Made by a program: the position numbers and the translations under genes. Shown piece by piece: positions 14,101-28,900 of a stretch of DNA of 64,000 nt; the stretch's first letter is position 1, and every line of letters begins with the position of its first letter. Below the pieces are notes generated by a model, which worked only from the letters and a program-made list of their open reading frames with translations, had not been told where the DNA came from and made no database searches. Origin of the DNA: Dermacentor variabilis (lineage: Eukaryota > Arthropoda > Arachnida > Ixodida > Ixodidae); NCBI RefSeq assembly GCF_050947875.1, contig NC_134572.1:117342709-117406708 (forward strand), read 5' to 3'.

Positions 14101-17100
14101 GATCCGGCACCTATGATAGAACCTGTGGGACCTTCCTAAATCGATATTTTCATGGTCTATAGGCTTAGCATTTTTTCATATTTCTGAGAAAAATAATTTG
14201 GGTCTATTGCTTTATTTATCGCGTAAATAAGTCTCAGAACGTGCGTGCCGAGTGGTTTTTCCGAAGATCCGGCACCTATTATAGAACCTATGCGACTTTC
14301 CTAAATCGATATTTTCATGGGCTATAGGCTTAGCATTTTTTCATATTTCTGAGAAAAATAATTTGGGTCTATTGCTTTATTTATCACGTAAATAAGCGTC
14401 AGAACGTGCGTGCCGAGTGGTTTTTGCGAAGATCCGGCACCTATGATAGAACCTATGCGACCTTCCTAAATCGATATTTTCATGGGCTATAGGCTTAGCA
14501 TTTTTTCATATTTCTGAGAAAAATAATTTGGGTCTATTGCTTTATTTATCGCGTAAATAAGCCTCAGAACGTGCGTGCCGAGTGGTTTTTGCGAAGATCC
14601 GGCACCTATGATAGAACCTATGCGACTTTCCTAAATCGATATTTTCATGGGCTATAGGCTCAGCATTTTTCATATTTCCGAGAAAGCTAATTTGAGTCTA
14701 TTCCTTTATTTATCGCGTAAATAGGCCTCAGCACATGCGTGCCGAGTGGTTTATGCGCAGATCCGGCACCTATGATAGAACCTGTGGGACCTTCCTAAAT
14801 CGATATTTTCATGGGCTATAGGCTTAGCATTTTTTCATATTTCTGAGAAAAATAATTTGGGTATATTGCTTTATTTATCGCGTAAATAAGCCTCAGCACG
14901 TGCGTGCCGAGTGGTTTATGCGAAGTTCCGGCACCTATGATAGAATTTATGGGACCTTCCTCAATCGATATTTTCATAGGCAATAGGCTTAGCATTTTTC
15001 ATATTTCCGAGAAAAATAATTTGAGTCTATTCCTTTATTTATCGCGTAAATAAGCCTCAGCACGTGCGTGCTGAGTGGTTTATGCTAAGATTCGGCACCT
15101 ATGATAGAACCTATGGGACCTTCCTAAATCGATATTTTCATGGGCTATAGGCTTAGCATTTTTTCATATTTCTGAGAAGAATAATTTGGGTCTATTGCTT
15201 TATTTATCGCGCAAATGAGCCTCAGCACGTGCGTGCCGAGTGTTTTTTGCGAAGATCCGCCACCTATGATAGAACTTATGGGACCTTGCGGAGTCCATAT
15301 TTTCATGGGCTATTGGCTTACCCTTTTTTCATATTTGTGAGAAAAATAATTTGGGTCTATTGCTTTATTTATCGCGTAAATAAGCCTCAGCACGTGCGTG
15401 CCAGGAGGTTTATGCGAAGATCCAGCACCCATGATAGAACTTATGGGACTTTCCTAAGTCGATATATTCATGGGCTATAGGCTTAGCATTTTTTCATACT
15501 TCTGACAAAAATAATTTGGGTCTATTGCTTTATTTATCGCGTAAATAAGCCTCAGCACGTGCGTACCGAATGGTTTATGCGAAGATCCGGCACCTATGAT
15601 AGAACCTATGGGACCTTCCTAAATCGATATTTTCATGGGCTATAGGCGTAGCATTTTTTCATATTTCTGAGAAAAATAATTTGAGTCTATTGCTTTATTT
15701 ATCGCGTAAATAAGCTTCAGCACGTGCGTGTCGAGTGCTTTATGCGAAGTTCCGGCACCTATGATAGAACTTATGGGACCTTCCTAAATCGATATTTTCA
15801 TGGGCTATAGGCTTAGCATTTTTCAGATTTCCGAGAAAAATAATTTGATTCTATTCCTTTATTTATCGCGTAAATAGGCCTCAGCACGTGCGTGCCGAGT
15901 GGTTTATGCGCAGATCCGGCACCTATGATAGAACCTATGGGACCTTCCTAAATCGATATTTTCATGGGCTATAGGCTTAGCATTTTTTCATATTTCTGAG
16001 AAAAATAATTTGGGTCTATTGCTTTTTTTATCGCGTAAATAAGCCTCAGCACGTGCGTGCCGGGTGGTTTATGCGAAGTTCCGGCACCTATGATAGAACT
16101 TATGGGACCTTCCTTAATCGATATTTTCATGGGCTTTAGGCTTAGCATTTTTCATATTTCCGCGAAATATAATTTGAGTCTATTCCTTTATTTATTGCAT
16201 ACCTAAGCCTCCACGCGTGCGTTCCGAGTGGTTTATGCGAAGATCCGGCGCCTATGATAGAACTCATGGGACCTGCCTAAATCGATATTTTCATGGGCTA
16301 TAGGCTTAGCATTTTTTATATTTCTGAGAAAAATAATTTGGGTCTATTGCTTTATTTATCGCGTAAATAAGCCTCAGCACGTGCTTGCCGAGTGGTTTAT
16401 GCGAAGATCCAGCACCCATGATAGAACTTATGGGACTTTCCTAAATCGATATTTTCATGGGCTATAGGCTTAGCATTTTTCAGATTTCCGAGAAAAATAA
16501 TTTGATTCTATTCCTTTATTTATCGCGTAAATAGGCCTCAGCACGTGCGTGCCGAGTGGTTTATACGCAGATCCCGCACCTATGATAGAACCTATGGGAC
16601 CTTCCTAAATCGATATTTTCATGGGGTATAGGCTTAGCATCTTTTCATATTTCTGAGAAAAATAATTTGGGTCTATTGCTTTATTTATCGCGTAAATAAG
16701 CCTCAGCACGTGCGTGCCGAGTGGTTTATGCGCAGATCCGGCACCTATGATAGAACCTGTGGGACCTTCCTAAATCGATATTTTCATGGGCTATAGGCTT
16801 AGCATTTTTTCATATTTCTGAGAAAAATAATTTGGGTCTATTGCTTTATTTATCGCGTAAATAAGTCTCAGAACGTGCGTGCCGAGTGGTTTTTCCGAAG
16901 ATCCGGCACCTATGATAGAACCTATGCGACTTTCTTAAATCGATATTTTCATGGGCTATAGGCTTAGCATTTTTTCATATTTCTGAGAAAAATAATTTGG
17001 GTCTATTGCTTTATGTATCACGTAAATAAGCGTCAGAACGTGCGTGCCGAGTGGTTTTTGCGAAGATCCGGCACCTATGATAGAACCTATGCGACCTTCC

Positions 17101-19999
17101 TAAATCGATATTTTCATGGGCTATAGGCTTAGCATTTTTTCATATTTCTGAGAAAAATAATTTGGGTCTATTGCTTTATTTATCGCGTAAATAAGCCTCA
17201 GAACGTGCGTGCCGAGTGGTTTTTGCGAATATCCGGCACCTATGATAGAACCTATGCGACTTTCCTAAATCGATATTTTCATGGGCTATAGGCTCAGCAT
17301 TTTTCATATTTCCGAGAAAAATAATTTGAGTCTATTCCTTTATTTATCGCGTAAATAGGCCTCAGCACGTGCGTGCCGAGTGGTTTATGCGAAGTTCCGG
17401 CACCTATGATAGAATTTATGGGACCTTCCTCAATCGATATTTTCATAGGCGATAGGCTCAGCATCTTTCATATTTCCGAGAAAAATAATTTGAGTCTATT
17501 CCTTTATTTATCGCGTAAATAAGCCTCAGCACGTGCGTGCTGAGTGGTTTATGCGAAGTTCCGGCACCTATGATAGAATTTATGGGACCTTCCTCAATCG
17601 ATATTTTCATAGGCGATAGGCTTAGCATTTTTCAGATTTCCGAGAAAAATAATTTGAGTCTTTTCCTTTATTTATCACGTAAATAAGCCTCAGCGCGTGC
17701 GTACCGAATGGTTTATGCGAAGTTCCGGCACCTATGATACAACCTATGGGACCTTTCTAAATCGATATTTTCATGGGCTATAAGCTTAGCATTTTTTCAT
17801 ATTTCTGAGAAAAATAATTTGGGTCTATTGCTTTATTTATCGCGTAAATAAGCCTCAGCACGTGCGTGCCGAGTGGTTTATGCGAAGTTCCGGCACCCAT
17901 GATAGAACTTATGGGACCTTCCTAAATCTTCATTTTCATGGGCTATAGGCTTAGCATTTTTCATATTTCCGAGAAAAATAATTTGAGTCTATTCCTTTAT
18001 TTATCGCGTAAATAAGCCTCAGCACGTGCGTGCCGAGTGGTTTATGCTAAGATCCGGCACCTATGATAGAACCTATGGGACCTTCCTAAATCGATATTTT
18101 CATGGGCTATAGGCTTAGCATTTTTCATATTTCCGAGAAAAATAATTTGAGTCTATTCGTTTATTTATCGCGTAAAAAAGCCTCAGCACGTGCGTGCCGA
18201 GTGGTTTATGCTAAGATCCGGCACCTATGATAGAACCTATGGGACCTTCCTAAATCGATATTTTCATGGGCTATAGGCTTAGAATTTTTTCATATTTCTG
18301 AGAAAAATAATTTGGGTCTATTGCTTTATTTATCGCGTAAAAAAGCCTCAGCACGTGCGTGCGGAGTGGTTTATGCTAAGATCCGGCACCTATGATAGAA
18401 CCTATGGGACCTTCCTAAATCGATATTTTCATGGGCTATAGGCTTAGCATTTTTTTATATTTCTGAGAAAAATAATTTGGGTCTATTGCTTTATTTATCG
18501 CGTAAAAAAGCCTCAGCACGTGCGTGCGGAGTGGTTTATGCTAAGATCCGGCACCTATGATAGAACCTATGGGACCTTCCTAAATCGATATTTTCATGGG
18601 CTATAGGCTTAGCATTTTTTCATATTTCTGAGAAAAATAATTTGGGTCTATTGCTTTATTTATCGCGTAAATAAGCGTGAGAACGTGCGTGCCGAGTGGG
18701 TTTTGCGAAGATCCGGCACCTATGATAGAACCTATGCGATCTTCCTAAATCGATATTTTAATGGGCTATATATAGCCTTAGCATTTTTTCATATTTCTGA
18801 GAAAAATAATTTGGGTCTATTGCTTTATTTATCGCGTAAATAAGCCTCAGAACGTGCGTGCCGAGTGGTTTTTGCGAAGATCCGGCACCTATGATAGAAC
18901 CTATGCGACTTTCCTAAATCGATATTTTCATGGGCTACAGGATTAGCATTTTTTCATATTTCTGAGAATAATAATTTGAGTCTATTCCTTTATTTATCGC
19001 GTAAATAAGCCTCCGCACGTGCGTGCCGAGTGGTTTATGCGAAAATCCGGCATCTGTAATAGCACCTATGGGACCTTCCTAAATCGATATTTTCATGGGC
19101 TACAGGCTTAGCATTTTTTCATATTTCTGAGAAAAATAATTTGGGTCTATTGCTTTATTTACCGCGTAAAAAAGCCTCAGGGCGTGCGTGCCGAGTGGTT
19201 TATGCGAAGTTCCGGCAGCTATGATAGAACCTATGGGACCTTCCTAAATCGATATTTTCATGGGCTATAGGCTTAGCATTTTTCATATTTCCGATAAAAA
19301 TAATTTGAGTCTATTCGTTTATTTATCGCGTAAAAAAGCCTCAGCACGTGCGTGCGGAGTGGTTTATGCTAAGATCCGGCACCTATGATAGAACTTATGG
19401 GGCCTTCCTAAATCGATATTTTCATGGGCTATAGCCTTAGCATTTTTCATATTTCCGAGAAAAATAATTTGAGTCTATTCCTTTATTTATCGCGTAAATA
19501 AGCCTCCGCACGTGCGTGCCGAGTGGTTTATGCGAAGATCCGGCATCTGTGATAGAACCTATGCAACCTTCCTAAATCTTCATTTTCATGGGCTATAGGC
19601 TTAGCATTTTTTCATATTTCCGAGAAAAATAATTTGAGTCTATTCCTTTATTTATCGCGTAAATAAGCCTCAGCATGTGCGTGCCGAGTGGTTTATGCGA
19701 CGATCCGGCGCCTATGATAGCACCTATGGGACCTTGCTGAATCGATATTTTCATGGGCTATAGGCTTACCATTTTTTCATATTTCCGAGAAAAATCACTT
19801 GAGTCTATTCCTTTTTTTATCGCGTAAATAAGCCTCAGCACGTGCGTGCCGAGTGGTTTATGCGAAGATCCAGCACCCATGATAGAATTTATGGGACCTT
19901 CCTCAATCGATATTTTCATAGGCGATAGGCTTAGCATTTTTCATATTTCCGAGAAAAATAATTTGAGTCTATTCCTTTATTTATCGCGTAAATAAGCCT

Positions 20000-22900
20000 C
20001 AGCACGTGCGTGCTGAGTGGTTTATGCTAAGATTCGGCACCTATGATAGAACCTATGGGACCTTCCTAAATCGATATTTTCATGGGCTATAGGCTTAGCA
20101 TTTTTTCATATTTCTGAGAAGAATAATTTGGGTCTATTGCTTTATTTATCGCGCAAATAAGCCTCAGCACGTGCGTGCCGAGTGTTTTTTGCGAAGATCC
20201 GCCAGCTATGATAGAACTTATGGGACCTTGCTGAGTCCATATTTTCATGGGCTATAGGCTTACCCTTTTTTCATATTTGTGAGAAAAATAATTTTGGTCT
20301 ATTGCTTTATTTATCGCGTAAATAAGCCTCAGCACGTGCGTGCCAGGAGGTTTATGCGAAGCTCCAGCACCCATGATAGAACCTATGGGACTTTCCTAAG
20401 TCGATATATTCATGGGCTATAGGCTTAGCATTTTTTCATACTTCTGAGAAAAATAATTTGGGTCTATTGCTTTATTTATCGCGTAAATAAGCCTCAGCAC
20501 GTGCGTGCGGAGTGGTTTATGCGAAGTTCCGGCACCTATGATAGAACTTATGGGACCTTCCTAAATCGATGTTTTCATGGGCTATAGTCTTAGCATTTTT
20601 CAGATTTCCGAGAAAAATAATTTGAGTCTATTCCTTTATTTATCGCGTAAATAGGCCTCAGCACGTGCGTGCCGAGTGGTTTATAAAAAGTTCCGGCAGC
20701 TATGATAGCACTTATGGGACCTTCCTAAATCGATATTTTCATGAGCTATAGGCTTAGCATTTTTCATATTTCCGAGAAAAATAATTTGAGTCTTTTCCTT
20801 TATTTATCAAGTAAATAAGCCTCAGCGCGTGCGTACCGAATGGTTTATGCGAAGTTCCGGCAACTATGATACAACCTATGGGACCTTTCTAAATCGATAT
20901 TTTCATGGGCTATAGGCTTAACATTTTTTCATATTTGTGAGAAAAATAATTTGGGTCTATTGCTTTATTTATCGCGTAAATAAGCCTCAGCACGTGCGTG
21001 CCGAGTGGTTTATGCGAAGCTCCGGCACCCATGATAGAACCTATGGGACCTTCCTAAATCGATATTTTCATGGGCTATGGGCTTAGCATTTTTCATATTT
21101 CCGATAAAAATAATTTGAGTCTATTCGTTTATTTATCGCGTAAAAAAGCCTCAGCACGTGCGTGCCGAGTGGTTTATGCTAAGATCCGGCACCTATGATA
21201 GAACCTATGGGACCTTCCTAAATCGATATTTTCATGGGCTATAGGCTTAGCATTTTTTCATATTTCTGAGAAAAATAATTTGGGTCTATTGCTTTATTTA
21301 TCGCGTAAAAAAGCCTCAGCACGTGCGTGCGGAGTGGTTTATGCTAAGATCCGGCACCTATGATAGAACCTATGGGACCATCCTAAATCGATATTTTCAT
21401 GGGCTATAGGCTTAGCATTTTTTCATATTTCTGAGAAAAATAATTTGGGTCTATTGCTTTATTTATCGCGTAAATAAGCGTGAGAACGTACGTGCCGAGT
21501 GGGTTTTGCGAAGATCCGGCACCTATGATAGAACCTATGCGACCTTCCTAAATCGATATTTTCATGGGCTATAGGCTTAGCATTTTTTCATATTTCTGAG
21601 AAAAATAATTTGGGTCTATTGCTTTATTTATCGCGTAAATAAGCCTCAGAACGTGCGTGCCGAGTGGTTTTTGCGAAGATCCGGCACCTATGATAGAACC
21701 TATGCGACTTTCCTAAATCGATATTTTCATGGGCTATAGCCTTAGCATTTTTCATATTTCCGAGAAAAATAATTTGAGTCTATTCCTTTATTTATCGCGT
21801 AAATAAGCCTCCGCACGTGCGTGCCGAGTGGTTTATGCGAAGATCCGGCATCTGTGATAGAACCTATGGGACCTTCCTAAATCGATATTTTCATGGGCTA
21901 TAGGCTTAGAATTTTTTTATATTTCTGAGAAAAATAATTTGGGTCTATTGCTTTATTTATCGCGTAAAAAAGCCTCAGCACGTGCGTGCGGAGTGGTTTA
22001 TGCTAAGATCCGGCACCTATGATAGACCCTATGGGACCTTCCTAAATCGATATTTTCATGGGCTATAGGCTTAGCATTTTTTCATATTTCTGAGAAAAAT
22101 AATTTGGGTCTATTGCTTTATTTATCGCGTAAATAAGCGTGAGAACGTGCGTGCCGAGTGGGTTTTGCGAAGATCCGGCACCTATGATAGAACCTATGCG
22201 ATCTTCCTAAATCGATATTTTCATGGGCTATAGGCTTAGCATTTTTTCATATTTCTGAGAAAAATAATTTGGGTCTATTGCTTTATTTATCGCGTAAATA
22301 AGCCTCCACACGTGCGTGCCGAGTGGTTTATGCGAAAATCCGGCATCTGTAATAGCACATATGGGACCTTCCTAAATCGATATTTTCATGGGCTACAGGC
22401 TTAGCATTTTTTCATATTTCTGAGAAAAATAATTTGGGTGTATTGCTTTATTTACCGCGTAAAAAAGCCTCAGGGCGTGCGTGCCGAGTGGTTTATGCGA
22501 AGTTCCGGCAGCTATGATAGAACCTATGGGACCTTCCTAAATCGATATTTTCATGGGCTATAGGCTTAGCATTTTTCATATTTCCGGTAAAAATAATTTG
22601 AGTCTATTCGTTTATTTATCGCGTAAAAAAGCCTCAGCACGTGCGTGCCGAGTGGTTTATGCTAAGATCCGGCACCTATGATAGAACCTATGGGACCTTC
22701 CTAAATCGATATTTTCATGGGCTATAGGCTTAGCATTTTTTCATATTTCTGAGAAAAATAATTTGGGTCTATTGCTTTATTTATCGCGTAAAAAAGCCTC
22801 AGCACGTGCGTGCGGAGTGGTTTATGCTAAGATCCGGCACCTATGATAGAACCTATGGGACCTTCCTAAATCGATATTTTCATGGGCTATAGGCTTAGCA

Positions 22901-25900
22901 TTTTTTCATATTTCTGAGAAAAATAATTTGGGTCTATTGCTTTATTTATCGCGTAAAAAAGCCTCAGCACGTGCGTGCGGAGTGGTTTATGCTAAGATCC
23001 GGCACCTATGATAGAACTTATGGGGCCTTCCTAAATCGATATTTTCATGGGCTATAGCCTTAGCATTTTCCATATTTCCGAGAAAAATAATTTGAGTCTA
23101 TTCCTTTATTTATCGCGTAAATAAGCCTCCGCACGTGCGTGCCGAGTGGTTTATGCGAAGATCCGGCATCTGTGATAGAACCTATGCAACCTTCCTAAAT
23201 CTTCATTTTCATGGGCTATAGGCTTAGCATTTTTTCATATTTCCGAGAAAAATAATTTGAGTCTATTCCTTTATTTATCGCGTAAATAAGCCTCAGCATG
23301 TGCGTGCCGAGTGGTTTATGCGAAGATCCAGCACCCATGATAGAATTTATGGGACCTTCCTCAATCGATATTTTCATAGGCGATAGGCTTAGCATTTTTC
23401 ATATTTCCGAGAAAAATAATTTGAGTCTATTCCTTTATTTATCGCGTAAATAAGCCTCAGCACGTGCGTGCTGAGTGGTTTATGCTAAGATTCGGCACCT
23501 ATGATAGAACCTATGGGACCTTCCTAAATCGATATTTTCATGGGCTATAGGCTTAGCATTTTTTCATATTTCTGAGAAGAATAATTTGGGTCTATTGCTT
23601 TATTTATCGCGCAAATAAGCCTCAGCACGTGCGTGCCGAGTATTTTTTGCGAAGATCCGCCAGCTATGATAGAACTTATGGGACCTTGCTGAGTCCATAT
23701 TTTCATGGGCTATAGGCTTACCCTTTTTTCATATTTGTGAGAAAAATAATTTTGGTCTATTGCTTTATTTATCGCGTAAATAAGCCTCAGCACGTGCGTG
23801 CCAGGAGGTTTATGCGAAGCTCCAGCACCCATGATAGAACCTATGGGACTTTCCTAAGTCGATATATTCATGGGCTATAGGCTTAGCATTTTTTCATACT
23901 TCTGAGAAAAATAATTTGGGTCTATTGCTTTATTTATCGCGTAAATAAGCCTCAGCACGTGCGTGCGGAGTGGTTTATGCGAAGTTCCGGCACCTATGAT
24001 AGAACTTATGGGACCTTCCTAAATCGATATTTTCATGGGCTATAGGCTTAGCATTTTTTCATATTTCTGAGAAAAATAATTTGGGTCTATTGCTTTATTT
24101 ATCGCGTAAAAAAGCCTCAGCACGTGCGTGCGGAGTGGTTTATGCTAAGATCCGGCACCTATGATAGAACCTATGGGACCATCCTAAATCGATATTTTCA
24201 TGGGCTATAGGCTTAGCATTTTTTCATATTTCTGAGAAAAATAATTTGGGTCTATTGCTTTATTTATCGCGTAAATAAGCGTGAGAACGTACGTGCCGAG
24301 TGGGTTTTGCGAAGATCCGGCACCTATGATAGAACCTATGCGACCTTCCTAAATCGATATTTTCATGGGCTATAGGCTTAGCATTTTTTCATATTTCTGA
24401 GAAAAATAATTTGGGTCTATTGCTTTATTTATCGCGTAAATAAGCCTCAGAACGTGCGTGCCGAGTGGTTTTTGCGAAGATCCGGCACCTATGATAGAAC
24501 CTATGCGACTTTCCTAAATCGATATTTTCATGGGCTATAGGCTTAGCATTTTTTTCATATTTCTGAGAACAATAATTTGGGTGTATTGCTTTATTTATCG
24601 CGTAAATAAGCCTCAGCACGTGCGTGCCGAGTGGTTTATGCGAAGTTCCGGCACCTATGATAGAACTTATGGGGCCTTCCTAAATCGATATTTTCATGGG
24701 CTATAGCCTTAGCATTTTTCATATTTCCGAGAAAAATAATTTGAGTCTATTCCTTTATTTATCGCGTAAATAAGCCTCCGCACGTGCGTGCCGAGTGGTT
24801 TATGCGAAGATCCGGCATCTGTGATAGAACCTATGCAAACTTCCTAAATCTTCATTTTCATGGGCTATAGGCTTATCATTTTTTCATATTTCCGAGAAAA
24901 ATAATTTGAGTCTATTCCTTTATTTATCGCGTAAATAAGCCTCAGCATGTGCGTGCCGAGTGGTTTATGCGACGATCCGGCACCTATGATAGCACCTATG
25001 GGACCTTGCTGAATCGATATTTTCATGGGCTATAGGCTTACCATTTTTTCATATTTCCGAGAAAAATCACTTGAGTCTATTCCTTTTTTTATCGCGTAAA
25101 TAAGCCTCAGCACGTGCGTGCCGAGTGTTTTATGCGAAGATCCAGCACCCATGATAGAATTTATGGGACCTTCCTCAATCGATATTTTCATAGGCGATAG
25201 GCTTAGCATTTTTCATATTTCCGAGAAAAATAATTTGAGTCTATTCCTTTATTTATCGCGTAAATAAGCCTCAGCACGTGCGTGCTGAGTGGTTTATGCT
25301 AAGATTCGGCACCTATGATAGAACCTATGGGACCTTCCTAAATCGATATTTTCATGGGCTATAGGCTTAGCATTTTTTCATATTTCTGAGAAGAATAATT
25401 TGGGTCTATTGCTTTATTTATCGCGCAAATAAGCCTCAGCACGTGCGTGCCGAGTGTTTTTTGCGAACATCCGCCAGCTATGATAGAACTTATGGGACCT
25501 TGCTGAGTCCATATTTTCATGGGCTATAGGCTTACCCTTTTTTCATATTTGTGAGAAAAATAATTTTGGTCTATTGCTTTATTTATCGCGTAAATAAGCC
25601 TCAGCACGTGCGTGCCAGGAGGTTTATGCGAAGCTCCAGCACCCATGATAGAACCTATGGGACTTTCCTAAGTCGATATATTCATGGGCTATAGGCTTAG
25701 CATTTTTTCATACTTCTGAGAAAAATAATTTGGGTCTATTGCTTTATTTATCGCGTAAATAAGCCTCAGCACGTGCGTACCGAATGCTTTATGCGAAGAT
25801 CCGGCACCTATGATAGAACCTATGGGACCTTCCTAAATCGATATTTTCATGGGCTATAGGCTTAGCATTTTTTCATATTTCTGAGAAAAATAATTTGGGT

Positions 25901-28900
25901 CTATTGCTTTATTTATCGCGTAAATAAGCCTCAGCACGTGCGTGCGGAGTGGTTTATGCGAAGTTCCGGCACCTATGATAGAACTCATGGGACCTTCCTA
26001 AATGGATATTTTCATGGGCTATAGTCTTAGCATTTTTCAGATTTCCGAGAAAAATAATTTGAGTCTATTCCTTTATTTATCGCGTAAATAGGCCTCAGCA
26101 CGTGCGTGCCGAGTGGTTTATAAAAAGTTCCGGCAGCTATGATAGCACCTATGGGACCTTCCTAAATCGATATTTTCATGAGCTATAGGCATAGCATTTT
26201 TCATATTTCCGAGAAAAATAATTTGAGTCTTTTCCTTTATTTATCACGTAAATAAGCCTCAGCGCGTGCGTACCGAATGGTTTATGCGAAGTTCCGGCAC
26301 CTATGATACAACCTATGGGACCTTTCTAAATCGATATTTTCATGGGCTATAGGCTTAGCATTTTTTCATATTTCTGAGAAAAATAATTTGGGTCTATTGC
26401 TTTATTTATCGCGTAAATAAGCCTCAGCACGTGCGTGCCGAGTGGTTTATGCGAAGTTCCGGCACCCATGATAGAATTTATGGGACCTTCCTAAATCTTC
26501 ATTTTCATGGGCTATAGGCTTAGCATTTTTCATATTTCCGAGAAAAATAATTTGAGTCTATTCCTTTATTTATCGCGTAAATAAGCCTCAGCACGTGCGT
26601 GCCGAGTGGTTTATGCTAAGATCCGGCACCTATGATAGAACCTATGGGACCTTCCTAAATCGATATTTTCATGGGCTATAGGCTTAGCATTTTTTCATAT
26701 TTCTGAGAAAAATAATTTGGGTCTATTGCTTTATTTACCGCGTAAATAAGCGTGAGAACGTGCGTGCCGAGTGGGTTTTGCGAAGATCCGGCACCTATGA
26801 TAGAACCTATGCGACCTTCCTAAATCGATATTTTCATGGGCTATAGGCTTAGCATTTTTTCATATTTCTGAGAAAAATAATTTGGGTCTATTGCTTTATT
26901 TATCGCGTAAATAAGCCTCAGAACGTGCGTGCCGAGTGGTTTTTGCGAAGATCCGGCACCTATGATAGAACCTATGCGACTTTCCTAAATAGATATTTTC
27001 ATGGGCTATAGGCTTAGCATTTTTTCATATTTCTGAGAACAATAATTTGGGTCTATTGCTTTATTTATCGCGTAAATAAGCCTCAGCACGTGCGTGCCGA
27101 GTGGTTTATGCGAAGTTCCGGCACCTATGATAAAACTTATGGGGCCTTCCTAAATCGATATTTTCATGGGCTATAGCCTTAGCATTTTTCATATTTCCGA
27201 GAAAAATAATTTGAGTCTATTCCTTTATTTATCGCGTAAATAAGCCTCCGCACGTGCGTGCCGAGTGGTTTATGCGAAGATCCGGCATCTGTGATAGAAC
27301 CTATGCAACCTTCATAAATCTTCATTTTCATGGACTATAGGCTTAGCATTTTTTCATATTTCCGAGAAAAATAATTTGAATCTATTCCTTTATTTATCGC
27401 GTAAATAAGCCACAGCATGGGCGTGCCGAGTGGTTTATGCGACGATCCGGCACCTATGATAGCACCTATGGGACCTTCCTAAATCGATATTTTCATGGGC
27501 TACAGGATTAGCATTTTTTCATATTTCTGAGAATAATAATTTGAGTCTATTCCTTTATTTATCGGGTAAATAAGCCTCCGCACGTGCGTGCCGAGTGGTT
27601 TATGCGAAAATCCGGCATCTGTAATAGCACCTATGGGACCTTCCTAAATCGATATTTTCATGGGCTACAGGCTTACCATTTTTTCATATTTCTGAGAAAA
27701 ATAATTTGGGTCTATTGCTTTATTTACCGCGTAAATAAGCCTCAGGGCGTGCGTGCCGAGTGATTTGTGCGAAGATCCGGCACCTATGATAGAATTTATG
27801 GGACCTTCCTAAATCGATATTTTCATGGGCTATAGGCTTAGCATTTTTTCATATTTCGGAGAAAAATAATTTGGGTCTATTGCTTTATTTATCGCGTAAA
27901 TAAGCCTCAGCACGTGCGTGCCGAGTGGTTTATGCGAAGTTCCGGCAGCTATGATAGCACTTATGGGACCTTCCTAAATCGATATTTTCATGAGCTATAG
28001 GCTTAGCATTTTTCATATTTCCGAGAAAAATAATTTGAGTCTTTTCCTTTATTTATCAAGTAAATAAGCCTCAGCGCGTGCGTACCGAATGGTTTATGCG
28101 AAGTTCCGGCACCTATGATACAACCTATGGGACCTTTCTAAATCGATATTTTCATGGGCTATAGGCTTAGCATTTTTTCATATTTCTGAGAAAAATAATT
28201 TGGGTCTATTGCTTTATTTATCGCGTAAATAAGCCTCAGCACGTGCGTACCGAATGCTTTATGCGAAGATCCGGCACCTATGATAGAACCTATGGGACCT
28301 TCCTAAATCGATATTTTCATGGGCTATAGGCTTAGCATTTTTTCATATTTCTGAGAAAAATAATTTGGGTCTATTGCTTTATTTATCGCGTAAATAAGCC
28401 TCAGCACGTGCGTGCGGAGTGGTTTATGCGAAGTTCCGGCACCTATGATAGAACTTATGGGACCTTCCTAAATCGATATTTTCATGGGCTATAGTCTTAG
28501 CATTTTTCAGATTTCCGAGAAAAATAATTTGAGTCTATTCCTTTATTTATCGCGTAAATAAGCCTCAGCACGTGCGTGCCGAGTGGTTTATGCGAAGTTC
28601 CGGCACCCATGATAAAATTTATGGGACCTTCCTAAATCTTCATTTTCATGGGCTATAGGCTTAGCATTTTTCATATTTCCGAGAAAAATAATTTGAGTCT
28701 ATTCCTTTATTTATCGCGTAAATAAGCCTCAGCACGTGCGTGCCGAGGGGTTTATGCTAAGATCCGGCACCTATGATAGAACCTATGGGACCTTCCTAAA
28801 TCGATATTTTCATGGGCTATAGGCTTAGCATTTTTCATATTTCCGAGAAAAATAATTTGAGTCTATTCGTTTATTTATCGCGTAAAAAAGCCTCAGCACG

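Noticed and set aside
3539..24619. Open frames of 60-83 codons in the left half (KNAKPIAHENIDLGKSHRFY-like)
   Set aside because: They are the satellite monomer translated on one strand and recur with the repeat; no start, no selection and frames break at random.
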